Origin: Bacteroidota bacterium | Lineage (GTDB): Bacteria > Bacteroidota > Bacteroidia > Bacteroidales > Cfx3-03 | Assembly (NCBI GenBank): GCA_013390605.1 | Contig: JACAUB010000001.1 | Span: forward strand, 1,809,788-1,855,439 | Length of the DNA stretch: 45,652 nt | Direction of reading: 5' to 3' | Part shown: in pieces, positions 26,165 through 34,707 of the stretch | Layout of the letters: every line of letters begins with the position of its first letter | Position numbering within the stretch: position 1 is the stretch's first letter | Notes under the pieces: model-generated | Seen by the model: the letters and a program-made list of their open reading frames with translations, nothing else | What the model was told of the DNA's origin: nothing | Database searches by the model: none | Translations under genes and position numbers: made by a program

Positions 26165-26920
26165 ATGAAAACTGGTAAATATAAAATTATACTCGGGAAC
26201 AGCTTTATTATTCCCATATTTGTATCTCTGTTTTTATGGAGTTGCAGCACAAAACATGTAGAAGTGGCGCATAAACCGGTATTGACGCTATTGAGCTCAC
26301 AAACGACAAGTGAGAATGATACTATGCGCAGTAGTTTGTGTCGTATGGAAATTGGTATTGAGGACACTCGAAAAGAACAGCTTGTATTCGAATTAACCAT
26401 TACCAATAATTCTACTGATACGCTACAAATAGATCCTTCTCTATTTTATTATATTCCTGTATTCCATGATATTGATACAATTTCTGATCAAAATCCATGC
26501 TTGGTTAAATGCATTGATCCTGAAAAGACAATAAATCAACTTTATAAACAGAGAGATAGCTTGTCAAAAATGGTCAATCCTTATTCTTTGACCCATAAAA
26601 AAACAGGTGCTCTTTTACGAGATGCTCTTATTACAGGAACAATAGCTTTTCTATTAAAACAAAAACCAGAGGATTTAGAAGAAATGAGAAAAAACAATGA
26701 AGATGACTGGTATACCGATCATTATTACCATATTCAAAACATAAATAATCAACTTGAATTCTGGCAAAACAAGACGTTAAGACCGATGAAGCTTTTACCA
26801 AATACGAAAGTTAAAGGGATGGTTCTTTTCCCAATAGAGAAAGATGCTTTTGAAATTATTATTAAATTACCCAATAAGTTGAATATTCAAACGTTCAGAT
26901 TTCAGCAAGATATTTTGTAG
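26165..26920 (+). CDS. Hypothetical lipoprotein
   Basis: A 251-residue protein with a lipoprotein signal ending LFLWSC (Cys27). After the anchor comes a segment with a beta-sandwich feel (LVFELTITNNSTDTLQIDPS), as in domains that describe added or subtracted strands, then a helical charged middle (KQKPEDLEEMRKNNEDDW) and a C-terminal strand-rich part (VKGMVLFPIEKDAFEIIIKL). The ITNNS...LQI and VKGMVLFP elements recall immunoglobulin-like DUF4352-type folds, but I cannot assign the family. Function unknown. It is not obviously in an operon with the next gene, 173 bases downstream. Confidence 0.65.
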   Translation: MKTGKYKIILGNSFIIPIFVSLFLWSCSTKHVEVAHKPVLTLLSSQTTSENDTMRSSLCRMEIGIEDTRKEQLVFELTITNNSTDTLQIDPSLFYYIPVFHDIDTISDQNPCLVKCIDPEKTINQLYKQRDSLSKMVNPYSLTHKKTGALLRDALITGTIAFLLKQKPEDLEEMRKNNEDDWYTDHYYHIQNINNQLEFWQNKTLRPMKLLPNTKVKGMVLFPIEKDAFEIIIKLPNKLNIQTFRFQQDIL

Positions 26921-27093
26921 CTGAGCTTCCTTATTGTGATATCAGCTTTAAGAATTATATAATAAATATCCGGATTTTAATACTATTGGTAAAAAGTTTG
27001 CAGATAACTTTGAGTACTTTATTGTTCGGTAATTTATTTAAAAATATTGACATTCAGGTTGTAGAATAACATAACAAAAAAACTATAAACGGG

Positions 27094-27480
27094 ATGAAAA
27101 GTAAAATATTAAATGTGTTTTTAATAATTTCATCACTCTTCGGATTCTTAGAGTGGGGACACAACTACAGCATGTTTTTATTCCAAGCAGAAGCAGAAAT
27201 AATTTCTAAATTTTTTACCAATCCTATTTCTGTATTACATCCATTTATTATACTTCCTTTTGTCGGACAAGTCCTTTTGTTACTAACCTTGTTTCAAAAG
27301 AACCCCAGTAAAATAATGACATATATCGGAATTAGTGGGATTGGAATACTATTTTCTTTAATGTTTTTAATAGGTTGCCTGAGTATTAATCTTAAGATTA
27401 TATCTTCAACTATTCCATTTTTGACTTTAGGGTATTATACATTTACGTATTGCAGAAAATTAAATGTTCAAAGAAAGTAG
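27094..27480 (+). CDS. Small integral membrane protein, hypothetical
   Basis: A 128-residue protein that is almost entirely hydrophobic. Four membrane helices can be drawn, at about residues 5-22, 45-65, 75-97 and 100-120, with a short basic C-terminus (YCRKLNVQRK). A Glu-Trp-Gly-His stretch (GFLEWGHNYSMF) in the first loop is the only distinctive polar feature. I do not recognise the family. It lies 135 bases before an EFR1-type flavodoxin-ferredoxin gene on the same strand. Confidence 0.6.
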   Translation: MKSKILNVFLIISSLFGFLEWGHNYSMFLFQAEAEIISKFFTNPISVLHPFIILPFVGQVLLLLTLFQKNPSKIMTYIGISGIGILFSLMFLIGCLSINLKIISSTIPFLTLGYYTFTYCRKLNVQRK

Positions 27481-27615
27481 ACTGTTAACAAAAAGCTATT
27501 TGTAAGTTAGGAATATGCAAGATAATAAATCGGGCATGAGAACGACTTCGGGATACTTTATTAATTTTGAAAAAATGATAATAAATCTACAGCGAATAAT
27601 TTTGGGTTAAGAAAT

Positions 27616-28656
27616 ATGATAGCATATCAGAAACTTATAGTCTATTACTTTTCTGGAACAGGCAATTCAAAAAACGTTGCGTTATGGTTGCAAGAAATTG
27701 CCAGAGAAAAAAATATGGGTAGTCGATTAATAAATATTGCTGCAATAGACCGCATAACCATTGACGCTCCTACTGCTGATGAATTAGTAGTTTTCGTTTC
27801 ACCGGTTCATGGATTTAACTATCCACCGGTAATGATGAATTTTATATTAAGATTTCCAAAGGGGAACAACAATGTTCTTTTGTTAAATACCAGAGCTGGT
27901 ATGCTCATCGGTAGATATATCACCCCAGGGATGTCAGGAATATCTTTGTATTTTGCGGCTATTATTCTCAAAACGAAAGGGTATGTGATTAAGGCGTTAC
28001 ACCCTGTAGATATGCCTTCAAACTGGATTTCAGTGCATCCAGGATTAAATTATAAAACGGTAAAATATCTGCATGATAAAAACAAAGAAAAGGTAACAGC
28101 TTTTGCCAGAAAGGTTTTCAATGGTAAATCCGATTTTAAAGCTGTACGCGAGATCGTACAGGATTTTGTTGTATTACCCATTTCTATCATGTATTTTATA
28201 ATTGGGCGCTTTGTTTTTGCCAAAACATTTTATGCTTCAAAAGACTGTAACAATTGCGGCATATGTATGAAAAGTTGTCCGGTAAAAGCAATAAAAATTG
28301 TTGATAACCGTCCTTTTTGGACTTTTAGTTGTGAAAGTTGTATGCAATGTATGAGCAATTGTCCAAGGAAGGCAATAGAAACTGCTCATGGCTCATTAAT
28401 TATCTATTCCGTCATTCATTCGTTGGTCATTCTTGTTTTATTCTATAAATATTTTACGAGTTGGTTTTTCTCAATTGATAATGAAATTGCCCGTTTCTTT
28501 ATTGAATCGGTCTTATTTATTGTTTTATTTGGTGTATGGTACAGACTAACTCATTATTTATTGCAATTCAGGTGGTTTGAACGATTTGTTGTTTACACAT
28601 CATTAACCAAATATAAATTTTGGGGTCGCCGATACAAAGCATTAAAAAATATATGA
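27616..28656 (+). CDS. EFR1-type flavodoxin-ferredoxin protein with membrane tail
   Basis: A 346-residue protein of the EFR1 type. It opens with a flavodoxin FMN-binding loop (YYFSGTGNSKNVALW), continues with SPVHGFNYPPVMMNFI, and carries two 4Fe-4S motifs at about residues 214-250 (CNNCGICMKSCP and CESCMQCMSNCP). After these come about 80 residues with two hydrophobic helices (HSLVILVLFYKYF and VLFIVLFGVWYRL) that a plain EFR1 protein of about 260 residues would not need. It probably moves electrons between FMN and iron-sulfur clusters at the inner face of the membrane. Its redox partner is unknown; the ferredoxin-nitroreductase at 21569 is another electron carrier in the region. Confidence 0.82.
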   Translation: MIAYQKLIVYYFSGTGNSKNVALWLQEIAREKNMGSRLINIAAIDRITIDAPTADELVVFVSPVHGFNYPPVMMNFILRFPKGNNNVLLLNTRAGMLIGRYITPGMSGISLYFAAIILKTKGYVIKALHPVDMPSNWISVHPGLNYKTVKYLHDKNKEKVTAFARKVFNGKSDFKAVREIVQDFVVLPISIMYFIIGRFVFAKTFYASKDCNNCGICMKSCPVKAIKIVDNRPFWTFSCESCMQCMSNCPRKAIETAHGSLIIYSVIHSLVILVLFYKYFTSWFFSIDNEIARFFIESVLFIVLFGVWYRLTHYLLQFRWFERFVVYTSLTKYKFWGRRYKALKNI

Positions 28657-28759
28657 TAGTAGCCGTTAACTTTTCTTCATTGGTTAATTATGCCTTTCGT
28701 GTAGTTTGTCGTTAAGACATTGTAATGGAAGATATTAATAATATCAGACAGATAAAAAA

Positions 28760-29245
28760 ATGGAAACAGAAAAACCATTGGTAAATAATAAATATTTGCT
28801 TGAAAAATACCCAGGAAAGGGTGGTTGGACTTATGCTGCAATTCCTGAAGTGTTGCAAGATAAACATTCACCTTTCGGCTGGGTTAAAGTAAAAGGATTC
28901 ATTGACGATTTTGAGCTTAAAAACTATAAGTTGATGCCTATGGGGAACGGAAAACTTTTCCTGCCCGTAAAAGCTGATATCAGAAAGAAAATTGGAAAGA
29001 AAGAAGGTGATTGGGTTAAGGTGATTTTATTTGCAGACAATGCACTTACAGAGATACCTGAAGAATTTCTTCTTTGTTTAAGGGATGATCCAATGGCGCA
29101 TGAAACATTTTTAAGCTATTCGGATGGACAACAAAAAGAGTTTATTGACTGGATTTATTCTGCTAAAACCGCCGACACAAAAGTTGAAAGAATTACTGAG
29201 ACACTGCGTAAACTGGAAAAGAAACAAAAACTTAGAGATAAATAA
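28760..29245 (+). CDS. YdeI/OmpD-associated family protein (DUF1905)
   Basis: A 161-residue soluble protein. Residues about 12-95 form a DUF1905 barrel (GGWTYAAIPEVLQDKHSPFG, then VKVKGFIDDFELKNYKL, GNGKLFLPVKADIRKKIGKK and GDWVKVILF). The C-terminal third is the OmdA/YdeI helical segment (DGQQKEFIDWIYSAKTADTK, RITETLRKLEKKQKL). The family is linked with bacteriocin and peptide resistance in some reports, but its biochemical role is not settled. It follows the EFR1-type gene after 103 bases and may share a transcript with it. Confidence 0.85.
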   Translation: METEKPLVNNKYLLEKYPGKGGWTYAAIPEVLQDKHSPFGWVKVKGFIDDFELKNYKLMPMGNGKLFLPVKADIRKKIGKKEGDWVKVILFADNALTEIPEEFLLCLRDDPMAHETFLSYSDGQQKEFIDWIYSAKTADTKVERITETLRKLEKKQKLRDK

Positions 29246-29379
29246 CTGAAGAGGCTAAAAGGAAAATATAAAAAGTACTATCATTTTATTTTTGAAGCTA
29301 TTTATCCTAACGATCTTGATTATTTTAATGTAGTAACATTATGAGAGAATGCAGTCTCTTTCGAAACAAATTTTAAAAC

Positions 29380-29931
29380 ATGGAAACACAAGGAGCTTCT
29401 GTTGTTATAACTCATCAAGTTATCGATGGAAAACAAAATGAATACGAAAACTGGTTGAACGAAATAGGCCCTATATGTAGAAGCGCCACTGGACACCTGG
29501 ATTGGCAAATAGTCCGTCCTATTCCTACGCTGACATCTACCTATACTGTTATTATTCGTTTTGATTCACCGGAACATCTTAAGGACTGGATGTATTCTCA
29601 AGAAAGAAGTCAGTTAATTAAAAAAGTAGAACCGTTTCTCGATAAGGGAGATGACTATTTCATAAAAAGCGGTCTGGATTTTTTGTTCATGCCGTTGGAA
29701 ACCAAGACTAAAATACCTAAGCGATGGAAGCAATATCTCGTAACCTGGTCGGCAATATACCCTTTGTCAATGATTATTCCCTTAATTATAGTGCCCGTCT
29801 TAAGAAAATGTGGTATTTCTCAATATCGCGTTATCGATTCGTTTTTTATTTCAGGAACAGTTGTTTTACTAATGGTTTATCTGGTAATGCCTTACTATAC
29901 AAGACTGATTAAAAAATGGCTGTATAAATAG
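29380..29931 (+). CDS. Antibiotic-biosynthesis-monooxygenase-like protein with membrane tail
   Basis: A 183-residue protein. The first 100 residues form a ferredoxin-like ABM domain (VVITHQVIDGKQNEYENWLN, HLDWQIVRP, YTVIIRFDSPEHLKDWMYSQ). The last 60 residues hold two hydrophobic helices (IYPLSMIIPLIIVPVL and SGTVVLLMVYLVMPYYTRL). This ABM-plus-two-helix form occurs widely in bacteria, often annotated as antibiotic biosynthesis monooxygenase, although true monooxygenase activity has seldom been shown. It is the last gene of the plus-strand run that begins at 27094. Confidence 0.82.
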   Translation: METQGASVVITHQVIDGKQNEYENWLNEIGPICRSATGHLDWQIVRPIPTLTSTYTVIIRFDSPEHLKDWMYSQERSQLIKKVEPFLDKGDDYFIKSGLDFLFMPLETKTKIPKRWKQYLVTWSAIYPLSMIIPLIIVPVLRKCGISQYRVIDSFFISGTVVLLMVYLVMPYYTRLIKKWLYK

Positions 29932-30074
29932 TTATGATTGCAATTGATTTTCCAGAATAAATTGAAGGACAATAATATTGAAATCATAAGGGTAACAGAA
30001 TAAAAGCTGTGCATAACAAACAACTATCTGTAAGTCGGGTTTTAATATTTTGTTGAGAGGGAACTAGGATTTCT

Positions 30075-31445
30075 TTATTTTAATATCATTTTTTCGGGAA
30101 TCATTTCTCCTTGCATAATATATAGCTGGACAGAGGTCTCAATTTCCTTTTTAGGTATATACTTTGAAGCTACAAGAATAAAATCATCAACTGTAAGTAA
30201 ATGTTTATTCTGTTCGGCCACTACTTTAAGGTTACACATAAAATCACGATAAGTTTTTGTGTCATGGTTTAATTCTGTTATTCTTTTGTCTATATATGCA
30301 GCAAACATTGCTCCACGATTATACGGGAGTTTCTCATAATTATGATCCTCCCAGAAATGCTTCATAATATCTTTATTTGGCGTGTTTTTTACTGGATTTG
30401 CTGATAATTTATTATAGGTATCTTTTACAATCTCATTAAATCTTTCATTTGTTATAATACTACTTTGTGCAAGTAAGTACCATGTAGTATAATCAGTAAA
30501 TCCCTCATTAAACCACTCATTATCTCCGTCAATGGCAACACAGCCTGTTCCAATGTATCGATGCATGATTTCATGGGAAATGGTTGTGACAACTTCTTCA
30601 TTTGCCAGGATGGTATCGCCCGAATATTTCACATGAAAGCCTCCATTGAAAGCAGTTCCTGAAATATTATGATAATTAATGTCAAGAAAAGAGGAGGCAA
30701 CCAAAGAGTAATAAGTGCCATTCAAATTACCCCAAAAATTAGTCATAGCAGGTAGAAAAGTATCAAAATAATTCATGAAACGTTTTAAATTATAACTATT
30801 ATTTTCATTAATCCGAAGAACAATATAATTTTTTATACCCGCCATTTCTCGCTTCTCGATATGAAGATCTGAGGCACCTGTAATCAAGGCATCTACTCCT
30901 TCAGATAATTTTAGTTTTACTGTTTCCCCTGGTTTCAATTCTGGTGCAAAACTAAAGTACATGGGAAATACAGTGTTGCGATTTAATGTTACTGACATCA
31001 TTAAACTGTCGTGTAACTTTTTCTCAATATCTGGATTCAGAAAAAGAGTAGATGTAAGTGAAAAAAAGTAATTGTTTGTAATTATTGGACGAAACATTTC
31101 ACCTACAACCCTATGCTTTGGTTTATGGGTATCAATAATATCATACGTTATTTTAATAGGGGTATTATCATGATAATAAAATGTTATTTTTCTATTGACA
31201 GAATCAATTCTGAATTTTACAGAAGATTGAATATTTACCAAACTATTTAATAAATCTTTCATTCCACCATACGAATTCCCATATTGAAATGTAGTACTAT
31301 CAGGTAAGACAGGGAAATAATTCAAATGAACGTGCATTACATTTGGTTTGATTTCTAAATAATAGGCCAAATTTACATTAGCACTTACTGCTGATTGATT
31401 AACTAAAAATAGAGTAAGCAAAAGACCGAATATTATTTTTTTCAT
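30075..31445 (-). CDS. Secreted M1-like zinc metallopeptidase
   Basis: A 456-residue protein with a signal peptide (FGLLLTLFLVNQSAVSA). The gluzincin zinc site is complete: HEIMH at residues 291-295, with the third ligand Glu314 in NEWFNEGFTDYTTWY, exactly 18 residues after the second His, as in M1/M61 peptidases. The N-terminal 200 residues are strand-rich, as in the M1 N-terminal domain. The usual GAMEN exopeptidase motif is not evident, so it may be an M61-like or outlying member with different specificity. It should work in the periplasm or outside the cell. It is a single gene, convergent with the plus-strand genes before it. Confidence 0.82.
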   Translation of the reverse strand: MKKIIFGLLLTLFLVNQSAVSANVNLAYYLEIKPNVMHVHLNYFPVLPDSTTFQYGNSYGGMKDLLNSLVNIQSSVKFRIDSVNRKITFYYHDNTPIKITYDIIDTHKPKHRVVGEMFRPIITNNYFFSLTSTLFLNPDIEKKLHDSLMMSVTLNRNTVFPMYFSFAPELKPGETVKLKLSEGVDALITGASDLHIEKREMAGIKNYIVLRINENNSYNLKRFMNYFDTFLPAMTNFWGNLNGTYYSLVASSFLDINYHNISGTAFNGGFHVKYSGDTILANEEVVTTISHEIMHRYIGTGCVAIDGDNEWFNEGFTDYTTWYLLAQSSIITNERFNEIVKDTYNKLSANPVKNTPNKDIMKHFWEDHNYEKLPYNRGAMFAAYIDKRITELNHDTKTYRDFMCNLKVVAEQNKHLLTVDDFILVASKYIPKKEIETSVQLYIMQGEMIPEKMILK

Positions 31446-31560
31446 CGTGTAAAATGTATTAATTCTATTGTTGTAAACTCGCTGTGAGAATTATCTTTCT
31501 TATAAAAAAATAGTAGTAATCTGATCATACATCTGATATTTAGTAATTTAATTATGTTTT

Positions 31561-31668
31561 ATAATCAAAGAAACGCCAGTCAAGTACAACCTGAAAGTAA
31601 CCTTCGGCAAAAATAATGAAAAGGTGATGTAATTTATCGAAAAACAGATAAAGGAAATACAAGAATAA
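31561..31668 (+). pseudogene. Remnant of a small gene interrupted by a stop
   Basis: The plus-strand frame reads KETPVKYNLKVTFGKNNEKV, then Met, a TAA at 31630-31632, and continues FIEKQIKEIQE to a second TAA at 31666-31668. Both halves look protein-like and lie in the same frame. I do not recognise the family. It is probably the C-terminus of a decayed gene whose 5' part is gone. Confidence 0.3.
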
Positions 31669-31708
31669 ATCTATGGGGGAAAAGGAAAGGGAGGAATAAA
31701 ATGTACTC

Positions 31709-31745
31709 AAAAAAGCCCCATCTCCTTTATATTCAAAGAAGATGG
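31709..31745 (-). terminator. Terminator of the FabF-type gene
   Basis: An 11-base stem with one mismatch (31718-31728 with 31735-31745) and a 6-base loop. On the minus strand it is followed by GGC and a run of six T. It lies just past the ketosynthase stop at 31758. Confidence 0.75.
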
Positions 31746-31757
31746 AACTTTCTATAC

Positions 31758-33005
31758 TTAAAGTTGATACTTTCTGAAAACTGTTGTTGATGTGTGTCCG
31801 CCAAATCCAAATGTATTATTCAGGACTACTAAGACTTCTTTCTTGCGGGCTCTAAGAGGGGTGAAGTCGAATTGTGAATTGATTTCAGGATCAATTTCAT
31901 TGAGATTAATTGTTGGAGGTATTATATTATCCTCAATTGATTTTATACAAGCAATAGACTCTATGGCTCCTGCAGCCCCTAATAAATGACCTGTCATAGA
32001 TTTTGTAGCACTAATTTGAATCTTCTTTAGGAATTTGCCAAAAACCTTCTCTATTGCTTTACATTCGCTAATATCTCCTACTGGTGTTGATGTCGCATGA
32101 GCATTTATATAGGTAATATCATCTGTAGTCAATCTGGAATCAGCGATTGCTCCTTCCATAGCCAATACAGCTCCCAGCCCTTCTGGATGTGTGGCAGCGA
32201 CATGATAAGCATCAGAAGCAGCTCCATAACCGGCTAATTCGCAGTATATTTTAGCTCCTCTTTTTAAAGCATGTTCAAGTTCTTCAATCATAAGCACGCC
32301 GGCTCCTTCTCCGGCTACAAATCCATCCCGCGTTTTATCAAATGGACGGGAAGCTGTTTCGGGAGTGTCATTGAGTGTTGATAATGCCTTCATTGAATTA
32401 AACCCTCCTATAGCAGCTTGCGTGATCGTAGCTTCTGAGCCTCCGGCAATAATAATATTTGCTCGGCCTAATCGAATAAGATCCAATGCATTCGCTATTG
32501 CATTATTCGACGATGCACAGGCAGATGAAATGGAATAACTAATTCCATGCAGCCCATATCGGATTGATATTTGCCCTGCTGCAATATTTGATATCATTTT
32601 TGTTATAAAAAATGGACTGAATCGTGGAACATTCTTGTTTTCTCCAAAGTTTAATATTTCTTCTTCAAATGTTGACATTCCGCCAATTCCAGTTGCCATT
32701 ATGACTCCTACTTTATTGAGGTCGCACGTTTCCAGGTTTAACCCCGAATCCTTCATACACTCGTCTGTTGCAGCTAAAGCATATTGCGTGTATAAGTCCA
32801 TTTTTCGTACTTCCTGTTTTGTAATATATTGCAAAGGGTCGAAATCTTTTACTTCACATGCAAACTTTGTTTTATGATTCGTAGTATCAAATTTCGTGAT
32901 TGCAGACGCTCCACTTTTCCCTTTTATTAAACTTTCCCAAAAGTCACTTACATTATTACCGATTGGGGTAACTGCACCTAGTCCGGTTATTACTGCTCTT
33001 TTCAT
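31758..33005 (-). CDS. fabF: 3-oxoacyl-ACP synthase, FabF family
   Basis: A 415-residue ketosynthase. The complete catalytic set falls at the same numbers as in E. coli FabF: Cys163 (SISSACASSNNAIANAL), His303 (NAHATSTPVGD), Lys335 and His340 (SATKSMTGHLLGAAG). It would condense malonyl-ACP with acyl-ACP in fatty-acid elongation. No acyl carrier protein or other fab gene is next to it; its partner is a TetR-family gene. That points to an accessory, regulated copy rather than the housekeeping fabF of an acpP-fabF operon, perhaps for membrane lipid adjustment or a special acyl chain. A 21-base palindromic site lies 33 bases upstream of the start. Confidence 0.88.
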   Translation of the reverse strand: MKRAVITGLGAVTPIGNNVSDFWESLIKGKSGASAITKFDTTNHKTKFACEVKDFDPLQYITKQEVRKMDLYTQYALAATDECMKDSGLNLETCDLNKVGVIMATGIGGMSTFEEEILNFGENKNVPRFSPFFITKMISNIAAGQISIRYGLHGISYSISSACASSNNAIANALDLIRLGRANIIIAGGSEATITQAAIGGFNSMKALSTLNDTPETASRPFDKTRDGFVAGEGAGVLMIEELEHALKRGAKIYCELAGYGAASDAYHVAATHPEGLGAVLAMEGAIADSRLTTDDITYINAHATSTPVGDISECKAIEKVFGKFLKKIQISATKSMTGHLLGAAGAIESIACIKSIEDNIIPPTINLNEIDPEINSQFDFTPLRARKKEVLVVLNNTFGFGGHTSTTVFRKYQL

Positions 33006-33037
33006 TGTACTTTTTTTTTAATTTAACACAATATTTT

Positions 33038-33058
33038 TATACTTACTAATAAGTAAGT
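33038..33058. promoter_or_regulatory. Putative TetR operator upstream of the ketosynthase gene
   Basis: Contains ACTTACTAATAAGTAAGT (33041-33058), an 18-base palindrome with one central mismatched pair on each side. The full 21 bases recur exactly at 33666-33686, upstream of the adjacent tetR gene. It sits 33 bases before the fabF start, where a bound repressor would block transcription. Confidence 0.75.
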
Positions 33059-33075
33059 TCGCTGATTAAATTTTT

Positions 33076-33636
33076 TTAAGGTTTTAAATCTTTAATAATA
33101 GCATGACAAATACTTTTATAGTCAATCTTATCTATGATTCTTGACAATTGTAGACTTGCAACTAAACTCGAAAGTATAATAGTTGCCTTAATTTGAGGAT
33201 CTTCACTAAATACAAAGATTTGTTTTTCTTTGCCTTGGGTAAGAATACTTGTAAGCCATGTAAGAATCACTTCGGTCATTTTTATGAGTTCTGCTTTTGT
33301 GGTCTCGCTTAAAGTATTAAAATCTGGACCCAGTGAACCCACGATACATAGTTTTTGTTCTCTGTGACTTTTGATGTAAATCTTTATAAACGTGTCCAAC
33401 TGTTTCCATTCATCAAATCCCCGACTGTGCATGTTGTCAATCATTTCCTCAAAACGCTGAATATTCGTTTTTACAATACTCGTTCCGAGATTTTCTTTCG
33501 TAGGAAAATAATAATGAACAGCAGCATTCTTAATTCCTAATTCTGTAGATATATCTTGATAGCTGAAAGCATTGTATCCTTTTGTACGAATGTGATGCTC
33601 TCCTAATTCTATTATTTTTTCACGCGTAACCGACAT
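33076..33636 (-). CDS. TetR/AcrR-family transcriptional regulator
   Basis: A 186-residue repressor with the TetR helix-turn-helix at residues about 6-52 (REKIIELGEHHIRTKGYNAF, then ISTELGIKNAAVHYYFPTKE). The all-helical C-terminal ligand domain includes KLCIVGSLGPDFNTLSETTK, a pattern seen in the TetR C-terminal subgroup. It precedes the ketosynthase on the minus strand (70 bases between them), and identical palindromes lie before both genes. It probably represses itself and the ketosynthase and releases DNA on binding an acyl-CoA or similar hydrophobic ligand; the ligand is a guess from the neighbour. Confidence 0.9.
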   Translation of the reverse strand: MSVTREKIIELGEHHIRTKGYNAFSYQDISTELGIKNAAVHYYFPTKENLGTSIVKTNIQRFEEMIDNMHSRGFDEWKQLDTFIKIYIKSHREQKLCIVGSLGPDFNTLSETTKAELIKMTEVILTWLTSILTQGKEKQIFVFSEDPQIKATIILSSLVASLQLSRIIDKIDYKSICHAIIKDLKP

Positions 33637-33661
33637 AATATTTTTAATTACAATACCTGTA

Positions 33662-33669
33662 CAAATATA
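33662..33669 (-). promoter_or_regulatory. -7 box of the tetR promoter
   Basis: On the minus strand TATATTTG fits TAnnTTTG exactly. Its upstream end overlaps the operator at 33666-33686, so repressor binding would cover it. It lies 26 bases before the tetR ATG. Confidence 0.55.
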
Positions 33670-33686
33670 CTTACTAATAAGTAAGT
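33666..33686. promoter_or_regulatory. Putative TetR operator upstream of tetR
   Basis: Identical over 21 bases to the site at 33038-33058, with the palindromic core at 33669-33686. It overlaps the tetR -7 box, which is the expected arrangement for autorepression. Confidence 0.78.
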
Positions 33687-33776
33687 ATCGAAATATATTT
33701 TCTTTCTCTGGTTTCCTTTAAATATAGTTGATATATTTTTTTAACCATATTTAGGTTATATTCCTCACGGTGCCAC

Positions 33777-33806
33777 TTCGTAAGTTCACAATCTATTGTA
33801 ATTTTG
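33777..33806 (+). promoter_or_regulatory. Putative panB promoter
   Basis: TAATTTTG at 33799-33806 fits TAnnTTTG exactly; TTCG at 33777-33780 (one mismatch to TTTG) stands 18 bases upstream. It ends 36 bases before the panB ATG. Confidence 0.5.
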
Positions 33807-33842
33807 TCCCTTTTTTAATGCAATTTAAAATAAGAGCTAATT

Positions 33843-34667
33843 ATGTCAGCAGCAATTGAAGAAGACAAACGTAAGGTTACCACGCATCGCCTTAAAGAAA
33901 TGAAAAATCGTGGTGAGAAGATCTCTATGCTTACAGCCTATGATTATTCTATGGCTTCAATTATAGACCAGGCAGGGATGGATGTTATTCTGGTTGGAGA
34001 TTCTGCATCAAATGTAATGGCCGGAAATGTTACAACACTTCCAATGACGCTTGACCAGATTATTTATCATGGCACTTCAGTGATGAAAGCTGTTAAACGA
34101 GCACTTGTAGTTGTAGATATGCCATTTGGAACCTGTTCGGGGAATCCTTTACTTTCGTTAGAGGCTGCTATCAGAATTATGAAAGAAACAGGTGCTGATA
34201 CGCTTAAAGTTGAAGGTGGGGAAGAGATAATTGAAGATATTAGAAAAATTGTGGCAGCGGGTATTCCGGTGATGGGACATCTGGGTTTGATGCCTCAATC
34301 AATTAATAAATATGGTACTTACACTGTCCGTGCTAAAGAAAAAGAAGAAGCTGAAAAGTTGATAAAGGATGCATTGCTCTTAGAAAAAGTTGGATGCTAT
34401 GCGATCACGTTAGAAAAAATACCTGCAAAATTAGCAGGAGAAATAACCGCAAAATTATCAATTCCAACTATTGGAATTGGTGCTGGTCCTAATGTAGACG
34501 GACAAGTATTAGTTATGCATGATATGTTGGGTATAAATAAAGATTTCTCTCCTAAATTCTTAAGACGTTATGAAGATTTACATGATGTAATAACGAAAGC
34601 CGTTCAGAATTATATTAAAGATGTAAAGGATAAAGACTTTCCGAATGAACATGAATCATATCAATAA
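33843..34667 (+). CDS. panB: 3-methyl-2-oxobutanoate hydroxymethyltransferase
   Basis: A 274-residue enzyme of normal length for PanB. It transfers a hydroxymethyl group from 5,10-methylenetetrahydrofolate to 2-oxoisovalerate, giving ketopantoate, the first committed step to pantothenate and coenzyme A. Motifs: [20 protein letters not shown] with VGDSASNVM (metal-binding Asp), VVVDMPFG (second metal Asp), [27 protein letters not shown] and [18 protein letters not shown]. No other pan gene is adjacent. It has its own promoter and ends at a terminator shared with the oppositely oriented tRNA genes. Confidence 0.96.
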   Translation: MSAAIEEDKRKVTTHRLKEMKNRGEKISMLTAYDYSMASIIDQAGMDVILVGDSASNVMAGNVTTLPMTLDQIIYHGTSVMKAVKRALVVVDMPFGTCSGNPLLSLEAAIRIMKETGADTLKVEGGEEIIEDIRKIVAAGIPVMGHLGLMPQSINKYGTYTVRAKEKEEAEKLIKDALLLEKVGCYAITLEKIPAKLAGEITAKLSIPTIGIGAGPNVDGQVLVMHDMLGINKDFSPKFLRRYEDLHDVITKAVQNYIKDVKDKDFPNEHESYQ

Positions 34668-34707
34668 GGTATGTTATATATGTGGTTCTTAAATCGGTTT
34701 TAAACAT

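Larger units (their letters stand above)
31446..31757. other. Intergenic region with a gene remnant and a terminator
   Basis: This 312-base stretch holds the upstream region of the metallopeptidase, a short broken plus-strand frame (31561-31668) and the terminator of the ketosynthase gene (31709-31745). Nothing else was seen. Confidence 0.5.

Noticed and set aside
33843..34667. Link between panB and the TetR-FabF pair as one acyl-carrier/CoA regulon.
   Set aside because: panB is divergent from tetR and about 155 bases from the operator. A shared control region is possible, but its own promoter at 33777-33806 is well clear of the operator, so no claim is made.
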